From positions 1-36,882 of the forward strand of contig CALBUZ010000112.1 in NCBI GenBank assembly GCA_937969105.1: DNA of 36,882 nt. The letters are read 5' to 3'. The stretch is from an uncultured Collinsella sp. (GTDB taxonomy: Bacteria; Actinomycetota; Coriobacteriia; Coriobacteriales; Coriobacteriaceae). A program made the position numbers and the translations under genes. Shown one piece after another: positions 24,361-32,875 of the stretch. The stretch's first letter is position 1, and each line of letters begins with the position of its first letter. The notes beneath the pieces were generated by a model. That model had not been told where the DNA came from and ran no database searches. It saw only the letters and a program-made list of their open reading frames with translations.

Positions 24361-24396
24361 ATGCGGCTGCGAGCACAAGGCCCGCGGCCGCATTTG
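24361..24396 (+). terminator. hairpin between nfu and lgt
   Basis: ATGCGGCTGCG (24361-24371) pairs with CGCGGCCGCAT (24383-24393) with one G-U, followed by a short TTG. It may be a weak terminator or attenuator 50 bases after the Nfu stop. Confidence 0.45.
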
Positions 24397-24419
24397 TATG
24401 TAGGGAGCAGGGGATCGAT

Positions 24420-25241
24420 ATGCTCAACGACCTCTACCATATGCTTGACCCCGTTGCGATCTCGGCGGGCCCCATCACCATCTACTGGTACGGCCTGGCC
24501 TACGTGGTCGGCGCTCTGCTCACGGCAGTCGTTATGTACCGCACGCAGCGTCGTTGGGGCTTCGACATTACGATTGATGACCTGACGAGCGTCGTGGTCG
24601 GCGCGGTCTTTGGCCTCATTATCGGCGCTCGCCTGTTTTACGTCGTCTTTTACGGCGATGGCTACTATTGGACCCATCCGCTCGAGATCTTTGCCACCAA
24701 CGAGGGCGGCATGAGCTTCCACGGTGGCCTGGTGGGCGGCATCTTGGGCGGCATCATTGTATGCCGCATGTATAAGCTCGACGCCTGGACCATCGCCGAC
24801 CTTGCTGTAATCGGTGCTCCGCTGGCGCTGTGCCTGGGACGTTGCGCCAATTTCGTCAACGGCGAGCTGTGGGGTAAGCCGACCGATCTGCCCTGGGGCG
24901 TGGTCTTTGGCGGCACTGCGGGCGATATGCCGCGCCATCCCTCCCAGCTCTACGAGGCGTTTCTTGAGGGCGTCGTGCTCTTCTGTATTTTGCAGGTGCT
25001 CAGCCGCAAAAAGCCGCTACTGCCCCAGGGTACGTTTATGGGCGTGTTCGTGATGGGGTACGGCATCGTCCGCTTTCTCGTTGAGTTCGTGCGCGTGCCC
25101 GATGCCCAGCTGGGTTATCTGTTGGGCGGCGTCATCACCATGGGCCAGCTGCTGAGTTTGCCGCTCGTGATCGCCGGTCTGGCGCTCATCATCTTCGCCC
25201 GACACCGCAATCGCCCCCAGCGCATCTACCTCGACGCCTAA
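24420..25241 (+). CDS. lgt: prolipoprotein diacylglyceryl transferase
   Basis: 273 residues with about seven membrane segments. It transfers the diacylglyceryl group from phosphatidylglycerol to the lipobox cysteine of prolipoproteins. Family motifs appear in order: ITIYWYGLAYVVG, GARLFYVVFY, the GGMSFHGGLVGG loop with the essential histidine, GRCANFVNGELWGKPTDLPWG (Lgt signature) and PRHPSQLYEA. The C-terminal segment FLVEFVRVPD fits as well. The start ATG follows GGAGCAGGGG. The amino-acid receptor encoded at 4968-5963 would be one of its substrates. Confidence 0.96.
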   Translation: MLNDLYHMLDPVAISAGPITIYWYGLAYVVGALLTAVVMYRTQRRWGFDITIDDLTSVVVGAVFGLIIGARLFYVVFYGDGYYWTHPLEIFATNEGGMSFHGGLVGGILGGIIVCRMYKLDAWTIADLAVIGAPLALCLGRCANFVNGELWGKPTDLPWGVVFGGTAGDMPRHPSQLYEAFLEGVVLFCILQVLSRKKPLLPQGTFMGVFVMGYGIVRFLVEFVRVPDAQLGYLLGGVITMGQLLSLPLVIAGLALIIFARHRNRPQRIYLDA

Positions 25242-25247
25242 CCAAGG

Positions 25248-25280
25248 CCACCACAAAGGGGACAGGCACCTTTGTGGTGG
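25248..25280. repeat. dispersed G-loop hairpin, copy C
   Basis: Perfect 11-base arms (CCACCACAAAG and CTTTGTGGTGG) enclose the 11-base loop GGGACAGGCAC. It begins six bases after the lgt stop. There is no T tract. Copy A (6081-6112) has nearly the same arms and loop. Confidence 0.75.
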
Positions 25281-25321
25281 TCTTGCCGAGTTTGATAGGT
25301 TTCTAGAAAGGCTTTCGGACT

Positions 25322-27505
25322 GTGAAGGATTCCGACCTCTCCACAACGGCTGCGCGCGACGCTGCCCGCATCGTCTGGTTTAAGCGCTACCCCGCCAAGC
25401 AGACGCTCATCGCATTTTTGCTCGCGCTGTTGGCGACCACGGCGTTTTCCATCGATCCCGCCCCGGTGTCGAGCAACGCGGTCTTGGCGATTGACCCCAA
25501 AGCCTCGGGCATGCTGTACGTGTGCTACGAGGTGCTCCTCTCGTTTGCCGGCCATACCGACGCGGTCATGCTGCTTGCGCTTGCCTGCCTGCTCACGCTG
25601 CCGTTTCGCTACGTATTCTTTGGCCGCGGCGACGCTTGGCGTCCCTCGGTGATCCTTCCGTCGCTGTTCTTTGCCGTCTGCATGGTGTTTGGCCGCAGCT
25701 ACGACCTCACCGATTCGGCCGAGATCGTACTCGGCGACAAGGCCCGCATCATCTGCGCCTGGATAGGCGGTGTGGGCTGGATGCTCTTGGCGGTCGTTGC
25801 CTTCTACCTTACCTTTGAGTGTCTAGATTGGCTGAGCTCTCGGCGCATTCCGTTTTCCGAAGCGCGCTTTGGCCGCGTATGGCGTGTGGCTCACGCCGTG
25901 CTCTCGGTCCATCCCTTTGCCGGGCCCTTCCTGGTGCTTATGATCGCCTGGGCGCCCACGCTCATTGCTTCGCTGCCCGGCCTTTTTATGGGAGATACGG
26001 GTGCGCAGATTCGCCAGTGGTTCAACTACCCCAACGGCACGAGTGACTACTTGCGTCTGCTCAATCCCAATGTGTTGCTCAACGGACATCACCCCGTGGT
26101 GCATACGGCTATCATCGGTTCGTGCGTCCAGTTGGGGCTTTCACTGTTTAACAGCGCCAACGCAGGTCTTGCCATCTACACCTGCGCTCAGTTCGTCATT
26201 ACGGCCGCCTGCATGGCCTATTCCATCTCGTCGCTGCGCAAGCTGGGCGTGAGCCTGCCGGTCCGCGGCGTAATCTTGCTGTTCTTTGTGTTTATGCCCA
26301 TGTTCTCCAACTACGCGGCCCTGCTTACCAAAGATGTGCTGTTTGCCGACGCGTTTTTGGTGCTGTTGGTGCAGACCGTGAAGCTCGTGGCATGCGGCCT
26401 GCCCCGTCGCGATGCCAATGCCGAGCGTGCGGGCGAACAGAGGCCCGTGCTCTTTGCGCGCCATGATTGGCTGCTGCTCGCTCTGGGCGCCATGGGTTCC
26501 ACGTTTCTGCGTAACGGCGGCCTGGTGTTTCCCCTGGCGGCATGCGTAATCGCGGCGGCGTTTTGCGCATGGGATGCGCATGTGGCTCGTCGTGCAGCCA
26601 AGCAGGCTGGTGCTGCGCCTTCGGGCGCCATCCCGCGTTTCCGCTGGGTGGGAGTTCTTGCGGTGCTTGCACTCTGCCTTGCCTCTAATATGTACTTCAC
26701 CAAGGTCTTTATGCCGGAGCACGACATCACGCCTGGTTCCAAGCGCGAAATCCTCTCGATTCCGTTCCAGCAGACGGCTCGTTTCGTCCAAAAGCACGAC
26801 GGCCTCAACTCGGGCGTCAACCCCACGGTTAAGGAGGACGGCACCATCGTGGAGGCTCCTTGCGACGGCTTGGTGACCGACGAAGAGCGTGCCGTGATCG
26901 ACCGTGTGCTCAAGTACGAGAATCTGGGCCGCCGCTACAACCCGGATAAGTCGGACGCCGTCAAAAATTGCTTTAACGAGTACGCCTCGCAGGAGGACAT
27001 CAAGGCCTATTTTGAGGTGTGGGCCCAGATGTTCAAAAAGGATCCCGAGTGCTATATCTCGGCGCTCATCAATAACTACTACGGCTACTTTTATCCGAGT
27101 GCCCGCGATGCGTGGGTCTACAGCACGGCGCGCAGTGCCGAGATCATGGCGAAGCCCGATAATCTCAAGTACTTCGACTTCCATCCGGTCGATAGCAAGG
27201 TTGTGCGCTGGTGCGACCACCTGATCAACCTGTACCGCGTGGCAGTACAACGCATCCCGTTTATCTCGCTCGCCATGAGCTCGGCCACCTATGTGTGGAT
27301 CATGATCGCCGTGGTGGCCTATCTGCTACGTCGTCATTCGTGGCGCGGGCTGGCCATTTGGGTGCCGCTGCTGGGCGTGCTCGCCGTGTGCCTGATCGGT
27401 CCCTGCAACGGCTCGACCTACATGCGCTACCTGTACCCGGTTATCGCCTGCATGCCCTTTGCCATCGGCGCCACCATCACCCGCAGCGACCTCCTCTGGT
27501 CCTAA
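25322..27505 (+). CDS. DUF6020-type polytopic membrane protein, probable GT-C-fold glycosyltransferase
   Basis: 727 residues from a GTG at 25322 with GAAAGG upstream. There are about 12 to 14 membrane segments, a basic cytoplasmic loop around 395-440, and a large soluble extracytoplasmic domain (about 465-630) before the last membrane segments. In the first extracytoplasmic loop the segment LFMGDTGAQIRQWF supplies an Asp near 225. It is followed by LNGHHPVVHTAIIG with an HHP motif near 257. This pattern resembles lipid-linked-sugar-dependent GT-C enzymes and the DUF6020 family. I infer a role in adding sugars to an envelope polymer; the donor and acceptor are unknown. Hairpins of the dispersed family lie on both sides (25248-25280, 27507-27539). 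Confidence 0.65.
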   Translation: MKDSDLSTTAARDAARIVWFKRYPAKQTLIAFLLALLATTAFSIDPAPVSSNAVLAIDPKASGMLYVCYEVLLSFAGHTDAVMLLALACLLTLPFRYVFFGRGDAWRPSVILPSLFFAVCMVFGRSYDLTDSAEIVLGDKARIICAWIGGVGWMLLAVVAFYLTFECLDWLSSRRIPFSEARFGRVWRVAHAVLSVHPFAGPFLVLMIAWAPTLIASLPGLFMGDTGAQIRQWFNYPNGTSDYLRLLNPNVLLNGHHPVVHTAIIGSCVQLGLSLFNSANAGLAIYTCAQFVITAACMAYSISSLRKLGVSLPVRGVILLFFVFMPMFSNYAALLTKDVLFADAFLVLLVQTVKLVACGLPRRDANAERAGEQRPVLFARHDWLLLALGAMGSTFLRNGGLVFPLAACVIAAAFCAWDAHVARRAAKQAGAAPSGAIPRFRWVGVLAVLALCLASNMYFTKVFMPEHDITPGSKREILSIPFQQTARFVQKHDGLNSGVNPTVKEDGTIVEAPCDGLVTDEERAVIDRVLKYENLGRRYNPDKSDAVKNCFNEYASQEDIKAYFEVWAQMFKKDPECYISALINNYYGYFYPSARDAWVYSTARSAEIMAKPDNLKYFDFHPVDSKVVRWCDHLINLYRVAVQRIPFISLAMSSATYVWIMIAVVAYLLRRHSWRGLAIWVPLLGVLAVCLIGPCNGSTYMRYLYPVIACMPFAIGATITRSDLLWS

Positions 27506-27506
27506 T

Positions 27507-27539
27507 TTGGTGCAAAGGGGGCAGGTTACTTTGCACCAA
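27507..27539. repeat. dispersed G-loop hairpin, copy D
   Basis: Perfect 11-base arms (TTGGTGCAAAG and CTTTGCACCAA) enclose GGGGCAGGTTA (11 bases). It starts two bases past the stop codon at 27505. The arms differ from copies B and C but are again fully self-complementary. Confidence 0.75.
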
Positions 27540-27670
27540 GGGGCTGTATCATCACGACGCCTTCATTTTGGGGTTTATCTCGCAGGCCAGTAGGTATATC
27601 ATAACGACGTTTGTTTATATTGCCCGAGCATCTGCGCTGGGCTTTAGGTCGAAACCGATAGGAGACACGT

Positions 27671-28477
27671 ATGTCCGGACACTCTAAGTGGGCCACAACC
27701 AAGCATCGTAAGGGCGCGCAGGACGCCAAGCGTTCCGCCCTCTTCTCCAAGCTGAGCCGCAACATCACCGTTGCTGCCCGTCTCGGCGGCGACCCGCTGC
27801 CTGAGAACAACGCCAGCCTCGCCGCTGCTGTTGCCAAGGCCAAGGCTCAGTCCATGCCTAAGGACAAGATCAAGTCCGCTATCGACAAGGCCTTCGGTTC
27901 GGGTGCCGACGCCGCCGTCTACGAGAACATCGTGTACGAGGGCTATGGTCCCGCCGGCGTTGCCGTTTACGTTGACTGCCTGACCGATAACCGCAACCGT
28001 ACCGCCGCCGATGTCCGTTCCGCCTTCTCTCACGCTGGCGGCAACCTGGGCACCTCTGGCTCCGTCGCCTTCCAGTTTGAGCGCAAGGGCCAGATCGTCG
28101 TCGCCAAGGAGATCCTGGACGAGAACGCCAAGAAGGAGACCATGATCGCCAACGGTGCTGCCGGTGACGAGGATGAGTTCATGATGGCAATCGCCGAGGC
28201 CGGTGGCGAGGACTACGAGGACGCCGGCGAGGAGTGGATTGTCTGGACCGCCGCCAACGACGTCATGGCTGTTTCCAAGGCGCTCGAGGAGCAGGGCATT
28301 CAGGTCAAGGGCTCCGAGACCACTATGGTCCCGACTACCCCGACCGAGGTCTCCGGTACCGACGCCAAGAAGGTCCAGCGCCTCATCGATCGCCTCGAGG
28401 AGCTCGACGACGTCCAGGACGTCTACAGCACCATGGATATGACCGACGAGGTCATCGCTGCCCTCGAGGAGGAGTAG
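27671..28477 (+). CDS. YebC/PmpR-family protein (TACO1-like)
   Basis: 268 residues, some 20 longer than the E. coli protein. The start MSGHSKWATTKHRKGAQDAKRS is diagnostic, followed by LAAAVAKAKAQSMPKDKI and NIVYEGYGPAGVAVYVDCLTDNRNRTAADVR. Members have been described both as DNA-binding regulators and as ribosome-associated factors easing translation of proline-rich stretches. No local evidence decides between these roles. The gene usually stands near ruvC in other bacteria; no such neighbour is seen here. The ATG follows ATAGGAGACACGT. A small hairpin (28482-28501) lies behind the stop codon. Confidence 0.95.
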   Translation: MSGHSKWATTKHRKGAQDAKRSALFSKLSRNITVAARLGGDPLPENNASLAAAVAKAKAQSMPKDKIKSAIDKAFGSGADAAVYENIVYEGYGPAGVAVYVDCLTDNRNRTAADVRSAFSHAGGNLGTSGSVAFQFERKGQIVVAKEILDENAKKETMIANGAAGDEDEFMMAIAEAGGEDYEDAGEEWIVWTAANDVMAVSKALEEQGIQVKGSETTMVPTTPTEVSGTDAKKVQRLIDRLEELDDVQDVYSTMDMTDEVIAALEEE

Positions 28478-28481
28478 CGCC

Positions 28482-28501
28482 TGCACGGGTTAAGCCGTGC
28501 A
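28482..28501 (+). terminator. small hairpin after yebC
   Basis: TGCACGG and CCGTGCA are separated by six bases, starting five bases after the yebC stop codon. The T stretch is weak. The better terminator follows at 28547-28588. Confidence 0.4.
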
Positions 28502-28546
28502 TATCTGGGCATAATGAAACGAGCATGCAAGCCTCGTGGAATAGAT

Positions 28547-28593
28547 GAGCCGGATCCGCGTGCGTACAGCACCGGACCCGGCTCTTTTATAAT
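28547..28593 (+). terminator. rho-independent terminator fused to a -10 box
   Basis: A 12-base stem with one mismatch (28547-28558 and 28573-28584) is followed by TTTT. The last T starts a perfect TATAAT (28588-28593). The terminator of yebC and the promoter of the AmaP-Asp23 cassette therefore seem to overlap. No good -35 is visible 16-18 bases upstream, where the hairpin lies. Confidence 0.7.
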
Positions 28594-28642
28594 GATGCGA
28601 ATCGTTTTGCATTCTGTGGACCGAAACCTGAAGGGAGCGCGC

Positions 28643-29188
28643 GTGCGCGTACTCAAACGAGCCCTAGCGATCGTGTATCTTGCCGCCGCCATCGTGGCGC
28701 TGGGCACGCTTGTCTGCCAGTTCTGGGGACCGTATACGTATCGCTTTATGCTGCTGTTGCGTGACACCATGCCTCGCGTCGTCGTTACGGTGTGTGCCGC
28801 CAGCGTGGCACTTGGCGTGCTCATCGGTTTTTTCCGCCTGATGTTCGCGCGTCACGAGCCGTCCTGCGTGCATCCGGCGGGGGAGCGCAATATCGAGGTC
28901 ACGCTCGCAGCGCTTTCCTCGTGCGCCCGTGCCGCGGCGGAGTGCGATGATCGCGTGATGGTTGAGCATATCGAGGCGCGCGTTCAAGGCCCCGACGAGT
29001 CGCGCGTTCGTTTTAAGGTTGAGGCCATCGCCCTCGATGATAAGGACGTCGCCTCTCTTGCCACCTCGATGCAGCAGCGCATCGAGAAGGCCTGCGACAC
29101 CATGCTCGGCACGCCGGGCACGACCGCGCGCGTCCGTTTTTTGCCGTCCAAGACTACCGTCCAGACCGTGGAGGTTTCCGGTGAGTGA
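28643..29188 (+). CDS. AmaP-like alkaline-shock membrane anchor protein
   Basis: 181 residues from a GTG at 28643, chosen because GAAGGGAG lies 7 bases upstream; the frame extends to 28514 but covers a terminator and promoter. Two membrane segments (about 6-26 and 45-65) form an N-terminal hairpin, then a soluble cytoplasmic domain with strand-helix pattern (IEVTLAALSSCARAAAECDDRVMVEHIEARV, RVRFKVEAIALDD). The order of this gene with a DUF2273 protein and an Asp23 protein is the same as in the firmicute amaP-asp23 operons, where AmaP tethers Asp23 to the membrane. The stop codon overlaps the next gene by eight bases. Confidence 0.7.
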   Translation: MRVLKRALAIVYLAAAIVALGTLVCQFWGPYTYRFMLLLRDTMPRVVVTVCAASVALGVLIGFFRLMFARHEPSCVHPAGERNIEVTLAALSSCARAAAECDDRVMVEHIEARVQGPDESRVRFKVEAIALDDKDVASLATSMQQRIEKACDTMLGTPGTTARVRFLPSKTTVQTVEVSGE

Positions 29189-29558
29189 TACCAACCAAGA
29201 CAAGACCGCCCGCACGCCGCGCCTGACGATTGACCAGAACGCTACGCCAGCAGGCGAGTCCGCCGACACCAAGCCCGAGGCCGGCGAGCAGCACGACAAC
29301 GCCGTCAACGACTTTGACGAGGCCATGGGTCTCATCAAAGGTACGGGCGCTGCTATCTGGAGCTACGCCGTGCGCCACCCCAACACTACGCTCGGCGCCG
29401 TGGCCGGCTTTATCCTCGCCGTGCTGGTACTTACGTTGGGCCTGTGGGACACGCTCGTCATCGCATTCTTTGTGCTGATTGGCGCCGTGATCGGCCAGAT
29501 TCGCGACGGCGAGAACGGTATCGTCAACTTCTTCGGCCGCCTGTTTAGCGGCCGCTAA
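29181..29558 (+). CDS. DUF2273-type small membrane protein
   Basis: 125 residues from a GTG at 29181, which overlaps the AmaP-like gene and follows GGAGG. The first 55 residues are polar and probably disordered. Two membrane segments follow (HPNTTLGAVAGFILAVLVLTLG and TLVIAFFVLIGAVIG), and the tail ends IRDGENGIVNFFGRLFSGR. The pair of helices with the GxxxG-like start and the basic end are typical of DUF2273 proteins. These regularly stand between AmaP and Asp23 and are thought to belong to the same membrane complex. Confidence 0.75.
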   Translation: MSDTNQDKTARTPRLTIDQNATPAGESADTKPEAGEQHDNAVNDFDEAMGLIKGTGAAIWSYAVRHPNTTLGAVAGFILAVLVLTLGLWDTLVIAFFVLIGAVIGQIRDGENGIVNFFGRLFSGR

Positions 29559-29602
29559 TACGTATTCGACTGTCGCATCCGCGGCAGGCATAAGGAGGAA
29601 CC

Positions 29603-30121
29603 ATGGCTTTTAACACGAAGGTCGATGTGGCCGATACCGAGCTCGAAGCGAATGAGACCGTCGTCGATGCCGGGGACGTGACGCTCGAGGACGAGGCGCT
29701 CGTCGAGGCAGAGTCCGAAGACGAGGCGGACGAGGACGACGAGGAGGCGGACGAGTCCGAGGACTCGCTGACCTATTCCAACGGCGTGATCGAGAAAATC
29801 GTCGCCATGGCCACCCGCGAGGTGCCGCATGTTCTGGGCATGAAGGGTAACCTTATGCACTTTGTGCAGGAACAGTTTGGTGCCGAGAACCTGACCAAGG
29901 GCGTGACGGTCGAGGTCACCGACGACAACCGCGTGGTCGTCAACATCTCGGTCATCATCGAGTACGGCGCCTATGCGCCTGCGATCTTTGACGACGTTAA
30001 GGCGCGCGTCACCGAGCGTCTGGCCGCGATGACCGGCCTTGAGGTGGCAGGCGTCAACCTGCGCATCGAGGATGTCATCACCCCCGAGGAGTACGAGCAC
30101 CGCACCAGCCAGCACGAGTAA
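29603..30121 (+). CDS. Asp23/Gls24-family envelope stress protein
   Basis: 172 residues, ATG at 29603 after AAGGAGGA. An unusually acidic low-complexity stretch occupies residues about 15-55, nearly all Glu/Asp/Ala. The Asp23 domain follows: LTYSNGVIEKIVAMATREVPHVLG, VTVEVTDDNRVVVNISVIIEYG, and VAGVNLRIEDVITPEE at the end. Members coat the inner membrane face and respond to alkaline or envelope stress. In this cassette the AmaP-like and DUF2273 proteins would be its membrane anchors. The acidic tail might keep the protein soluble or contact basic partners, which is inference. Its stop codon is followed by hairpin copy E and a strong terminator. Confidence 0.9.
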   Translation: MAFNTKVDVADTELEANETVVDAGDVTLEDEALVEAESEDEADEDDEEADESEDSLTYSNGVIEKIVAMATREVPHVLGMKGNLMHFVQEQFGAENLTKGVTVEVTDDNRVVVNISVIIEYGAYAPAIFDDVKARVTERLAAMTGLEVAGVNLRIEDVITPEEYEHRTSQHE

Positions 30122-30155
30122 CCTACCAAATAGGGACAGGTTTATTTCGATAGGT
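30121..30155. repeat. dispersed G-loop hairpin, copy E
   Basis: ACCTACCAAATA (30121-30132) and TATTTCGATAGGT (30143-30155) pair with one wobble and one bulge around GGGACAGGTT. The left arm starts on the last base of the Asp23 stop codon. Confidence 0.6.
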
Positions 30156-30173
30156 TTTACCTGCGAAAACGCT

Positions 30174-30215
30174 AAACGGTCGACCGCGCAAGCAAAAGTG
30201 CGGTCGACCGTTTTC
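30174..30215 (+). terminator. rho-independent terminator of the Asp23 cassette
   Basis: A perfect 14-base stem (AAACGGTCGACCGC, 30174-30187, with 30200-30213) closes a 12-base loop and ends in a TTTTC stretch. It lies 53 bases after the Asp23 stop codon. Confidence 0.92.
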
Positions 30216-30328
30216 TATATGCCCCCGATGCAGGCATACCGCTCGTCTAACTAAGGGTTGCAATCTTCGCGTTCCGCGTTACCCTAATGGGCGCATTGTT
30301 TCCAAATTGTTAACGAGGGGTTGCCGTA

Positions 30329-31351
30329 ATGGCCGACGAACACGAGACCGAAAGCAAGGCATGGGCGATTGAAGCCGCTGCGGCAGAGGCGGCGTCGCGT
30401 GCCGCCGAGGAGATGCATCGTCCTCCGGTGGTGCCGATGGAGCGCGTTGTCGGTCGCGAGGATATCGAACGTGGCGAGCGCGCCGGCCGCAAGCGCAGCC
30501 AGGAGCCAGGCTTTCCGCGCTTTTTTGCCGAGCTCAATCTGGGCCTGATCCTCACGGCCTTTGCCATCGTGGCCTTTAAAACCCCCAATCACTTTGCCTT
30601 CGGCGGCACCTCGGGCGTGTCGGTCATTCTTTCCACGCTGTTCCCGACCCTGCCCGTCGGCGTCTTTATGTGGATTATCAACGCGGTCTTGGTCATCCTG
30701 GGTTTTATCTTTTTGGAGCGCAAGGCAATCCTTTGGAGTGTCTTTGCCTCGTTTGCGCTTTCGGCCTACGTCTCGCTGTTTGAGCTCTTCATTCCGACGG
30801 ATGGTTCGATGACGGGCGATATGTGGCTCGACCTGTGTTTTGCCGTCATCTTGCCGGCGCTGGGCAGTGCCATTGTCTTTGACATTGGCGCCTCGACGGG
30901 CGGCACCGACATCCTTGCCATGATTCTCAAACGCCGTACGACACTTGAGATCGGCCGTGCCCTGTTGCTGGTCGATATCGGCATCGTGACCATCGCGGCT
31001 TTCCTGTATGGCCCGCGCGTCGGCCTGTACTGCGTGCTCGGTCTGTTTGCCAAGACGCTTGTGGTCGACAAGGCTATCGAGAGCATTCACCTTCGTAAGG
31101 TCTGCACGATCATTTGCGCCGAACCGCGCAAGGTCGAGGAGTTTATCGTCAAGCATCTCAACCGCACGGCAACGATCAGCCGTGGTTACGGCGCCTTCTC
31201 GGGCAAGTGCGTCACGGTGATTATGAGCGTGCTGAGCCGTCGCGAGGCAGTGCAACTGCGCCGCTATACCCGCGATATCGATCCGGATGCGTTTATCACG
31301 ATCGTTGACAGCTCCGAGATCGTGGGTAAGGGCTTTCGCGGCACGAACTAG
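30329..31351 (+). CDS. YitT-family membrane protein with C-terminal DUF2179 domain
   Basis: 340 residues, ATG at 30329 with GAGGGG upstream. The N-terminal about 70 residues are Ala/Glu/Arg-rich and cytoplasmic, an addition not usual in the family. Then come about five membrane segments with the YitT pattern: FKTPNHFAFGGTSGVSVILS, GVFMWIINAVLVILGF, SAIVFDIGASTGGTDILAMIL. The C-terminal about 100 residues are the soluble DUF2179 domain (HLRKVCTIICAEPRKVEEFIV, VTVIMSVLSRREAVQLRRYT, DPDAFITIVDSSEIVGKGF). The family's role is unclear. The gene is monocistronic, flanked upstream by the Asp23 terminator. Confidence 0.88.
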   Translation: MADEHETESKAWAIEAAAAEAASRAAEEMHRPPVVPMERVVGREDIERGERAGRKRSQEPGFPRFFAELNLGLILTAFAIVAFKTPNHFAFGGTSGVSVILSTLFPTLPVGVFMWIINAVLVILGFIFLERKAILWSVFASFALSAYVSLFELFIPTDGSMTGDMWLDLCFAVILPALGSAIVFDIGASTGGTDILAMILKRRTTLEIGRALLLVDIGIVTIAAFLYGPRVGLYCVLGLFAKTLVVDKAIESIHLRKVCTIICAEPRKVEEFIVKHLNRTATISRGYGAFSGKCVTVIMSVLSRREAVQLRRYTRDIDPDAFITIVDSSEIVGKGFRGTN

Positions 31352-31501
31352 CGCGGATATACCCTTCGAATCATTGAATAAAGCCGCCTACGTTGCAAAT
31401 CGGTCATCTTGGGGTATTTGTCCCCACATTGGGCGATAATGTTGCCAAAGACATCGTTTGCGATCCAGGTGATTCGCTCTAGATACGAAGGGATGATTAC
31501 G

Positions 31502-32743
31502 ATGTTCTGTTCGCAGTGTGGCGCCCCCATGGGCGATAACGACAAGTTCTGCGGCGCGTGCGGTGCCCCTAATACCGAGGCCAAGGCCGCCGGCCCCGCC
31601 CCCCAGGGACAGTCTCAGCCCCAGCAGTTTGTTCCGCAACCGCCCGTGGCGAATGTGTCAAAGGGCTGTGTGGCTCAGGCGTTCCAAGATATGACCAAGA
31701 CTCCGGGCGTGCTTCAGCGTGTATGCCAAATCGCGTTTTTGCCGGCGTTGATTTGCGTTGTGTCGGTGCTCGTGTTGTTTATTCCCGTTATTGGCGGCAT
31801 TGCGGCTGCCATCGGCTTTTTGGCAGCTTGCATTGCGAGCGTATGCGGTTCCGGCTTTGGTATCGAGTGGGGCCGTGATCTTTCGCTCAAGGTCGATGAC
31901 GGTATGGACCGTCCACTCATGCGTTCCACGTCGTTTGGCCTCGGAGTCTTTTCGAGCGTTATTTCGGTCGTGCTCGAGGTTATCGCTGCCATTCCCGTTG
32001 TTGGTGTAGTGCTTTCGCTGGTGGAGAGCGTGATAATTGGCGCTGCGGGCTCGTATTCGTATTACGGCTCTTATGCGCTCGAGGCCGCGCTGTTTGGCTC
32101 GCTTGGCTTGCTTGTCCTGGCTATGATTGCCACGGCGGTCCTGGGAGTCTTCTTTAAGATGTTTGCCGACATCGCCGTGATGCACTTTGCGGTGACCGGT
32201 CGCGTCGAGAGCGCGTTTTCGCTCGATAAGGTCTGGACGGCCTTTAAGAACAATAAGACCAAGCTGTTCTGCGCTTCGTTCCTTCCCGAGTTTTTGACGG
32301 GCTTGGTCGCCAACGTTGTTACATGGATCTTGACAGCCGTCTTTGGCGCCATTGCCTCTGTCGGTATGTATAGCTACTACTATCGTCCTACGGGTATTGA
32401 GGCAATTGTTACCGGCGGCGGCATCACGCTCGTGCTGTTCCTAGTGCTGGTCGCTTTTGTCACCGTATTTCTTACGGTCTTTGGCAAGATGCTCAAGCAC
32501 CGTGCCGTTGGCTACTGGGCCGCACGTTATGCAAGCGAGTGGGCCGAGGAGAACAAGGACGACGTCCTGACTTTTGTATTGCCCTTCGAGAAGAAGTCCG
32601 CCGCTTCGGGTTACAGTGCTCCGGATACTTCGCCAACGCCGAAGCCTGAGCCCACGTCGAACCCTGAGCCCGCGCCCGAGCCGGCGCCTGCACCTGAGCC
32701 GGCGTCCGAGTCAAGCTCCGACGAGGACCCTCAGGACGAGTAG
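31502..32743 (+). CDS. zinc-ribbon membrane protein (DUF4013-like)
   Basis: 413 residues from the ATG at 31502, favoured because GAAGGG lies nine bases before it; an ATG three codons earlier is also open. The N-terminus is a zinc ribbon: Cys3-x2-Cys6, Cys17-x2-Cys20 in MFCSQCGAPMGDNDKFCGAC. A Pro/Gln linker leads to a membrane domain of about six segments with a duplicated look, as in DUF4013 proteins (GWG-like loop SVCGSGFGIEWGRDLSLKVDDG). The C-terminus is a Pro-Glu-Ala repeat (PEPTSNPEPAPEPAPAPEP) with an acidic end. I infer a membrane protein of the envelope with a cytoplasmic metal-binding head; nothing points to a specific reaction. Confidence 0.7.
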   Translation: MFCSQCGAPMGDNDKFCGACGAPNTEAKAAGPAPQGQSQPQQFVPQPPVANVSKGCVAQAFQDMTKTPGVLQRVCQIAFLPALICVVSVLVLFIPVIGGIAAAIGFLAACIASVCGSGFGIEWGRDLSLKVDDGMDRPLMRSTSFGLGVFSSVISVVLEVIAAIPVVGVVLSLVESVIIGAAGSYSYYGSYALEAALFGSLGLLVLAMIATAVLGVFFKMFADIAVMHFAVTGRVESAFSLDKVWTAFKNNKTKLFCASFLPEFLTGLVANVVTWILTAVFGAIASVGMYSYYYRPTGIEAIVTGGGITLVLFLVLVAFVTVFLTVFGKMLKHRAVGYWAARYASEWAEENKDDVLTFVLPFEKKSAASGYSAPDTSPTPKPEPTSNPEPAPEPAPAPEPASESSSDEDPQDE

Positions 32744-32752
32744 CCCTGCCGC

Positions 32753-32783
32753 CTGCCATTTGGGGACGGGGTTGAAATGGTAG
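32753..32783. repeat. dispersed G-loop hairpin, copy F
   Basis: CTGCCATTT (32753-32761) and AAATGGTAG (32775-32783) pair with one G-U around GGGGACGGGGTTG. It starts nine bases after the stop codon at 32743. The arm sequence differs from all other copies but is self-complementary. Confidence 0.6.
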
Positions 32784-32804
32784 AAATAGCGCTTGACAAA
32801 TAAA

Positions 32805-32847
32805 GAGAGGGCGGATGTTCGTTCCAACATCCGCCCTCTCATTATTT
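32805..32847. terminator. bidirectional rho-independent terminator
   Basis: A perfect 15-base stem (32805-32819 with 32826-32840) closes a six-base loop. ATTATTTT follows on the plus strand and TTTATTTG on the minus strand. It lies between the convergent genes ending at 32743 and 32876. Confidence 0.93.
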
Positions 32848-32875
32848 TGAATGTGTGTTTGAAGAATCTTGCAGT

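Noticed and set aside
25322..27505. Large membrane protein as an O-antigen ligase or PMT-type mannosyltransferase by name
   Set aside because: The general GT-C-like layout fits, but no signature of a named subfamily beyond the DUF6020-like segments could be read, so no gene symbol was given.
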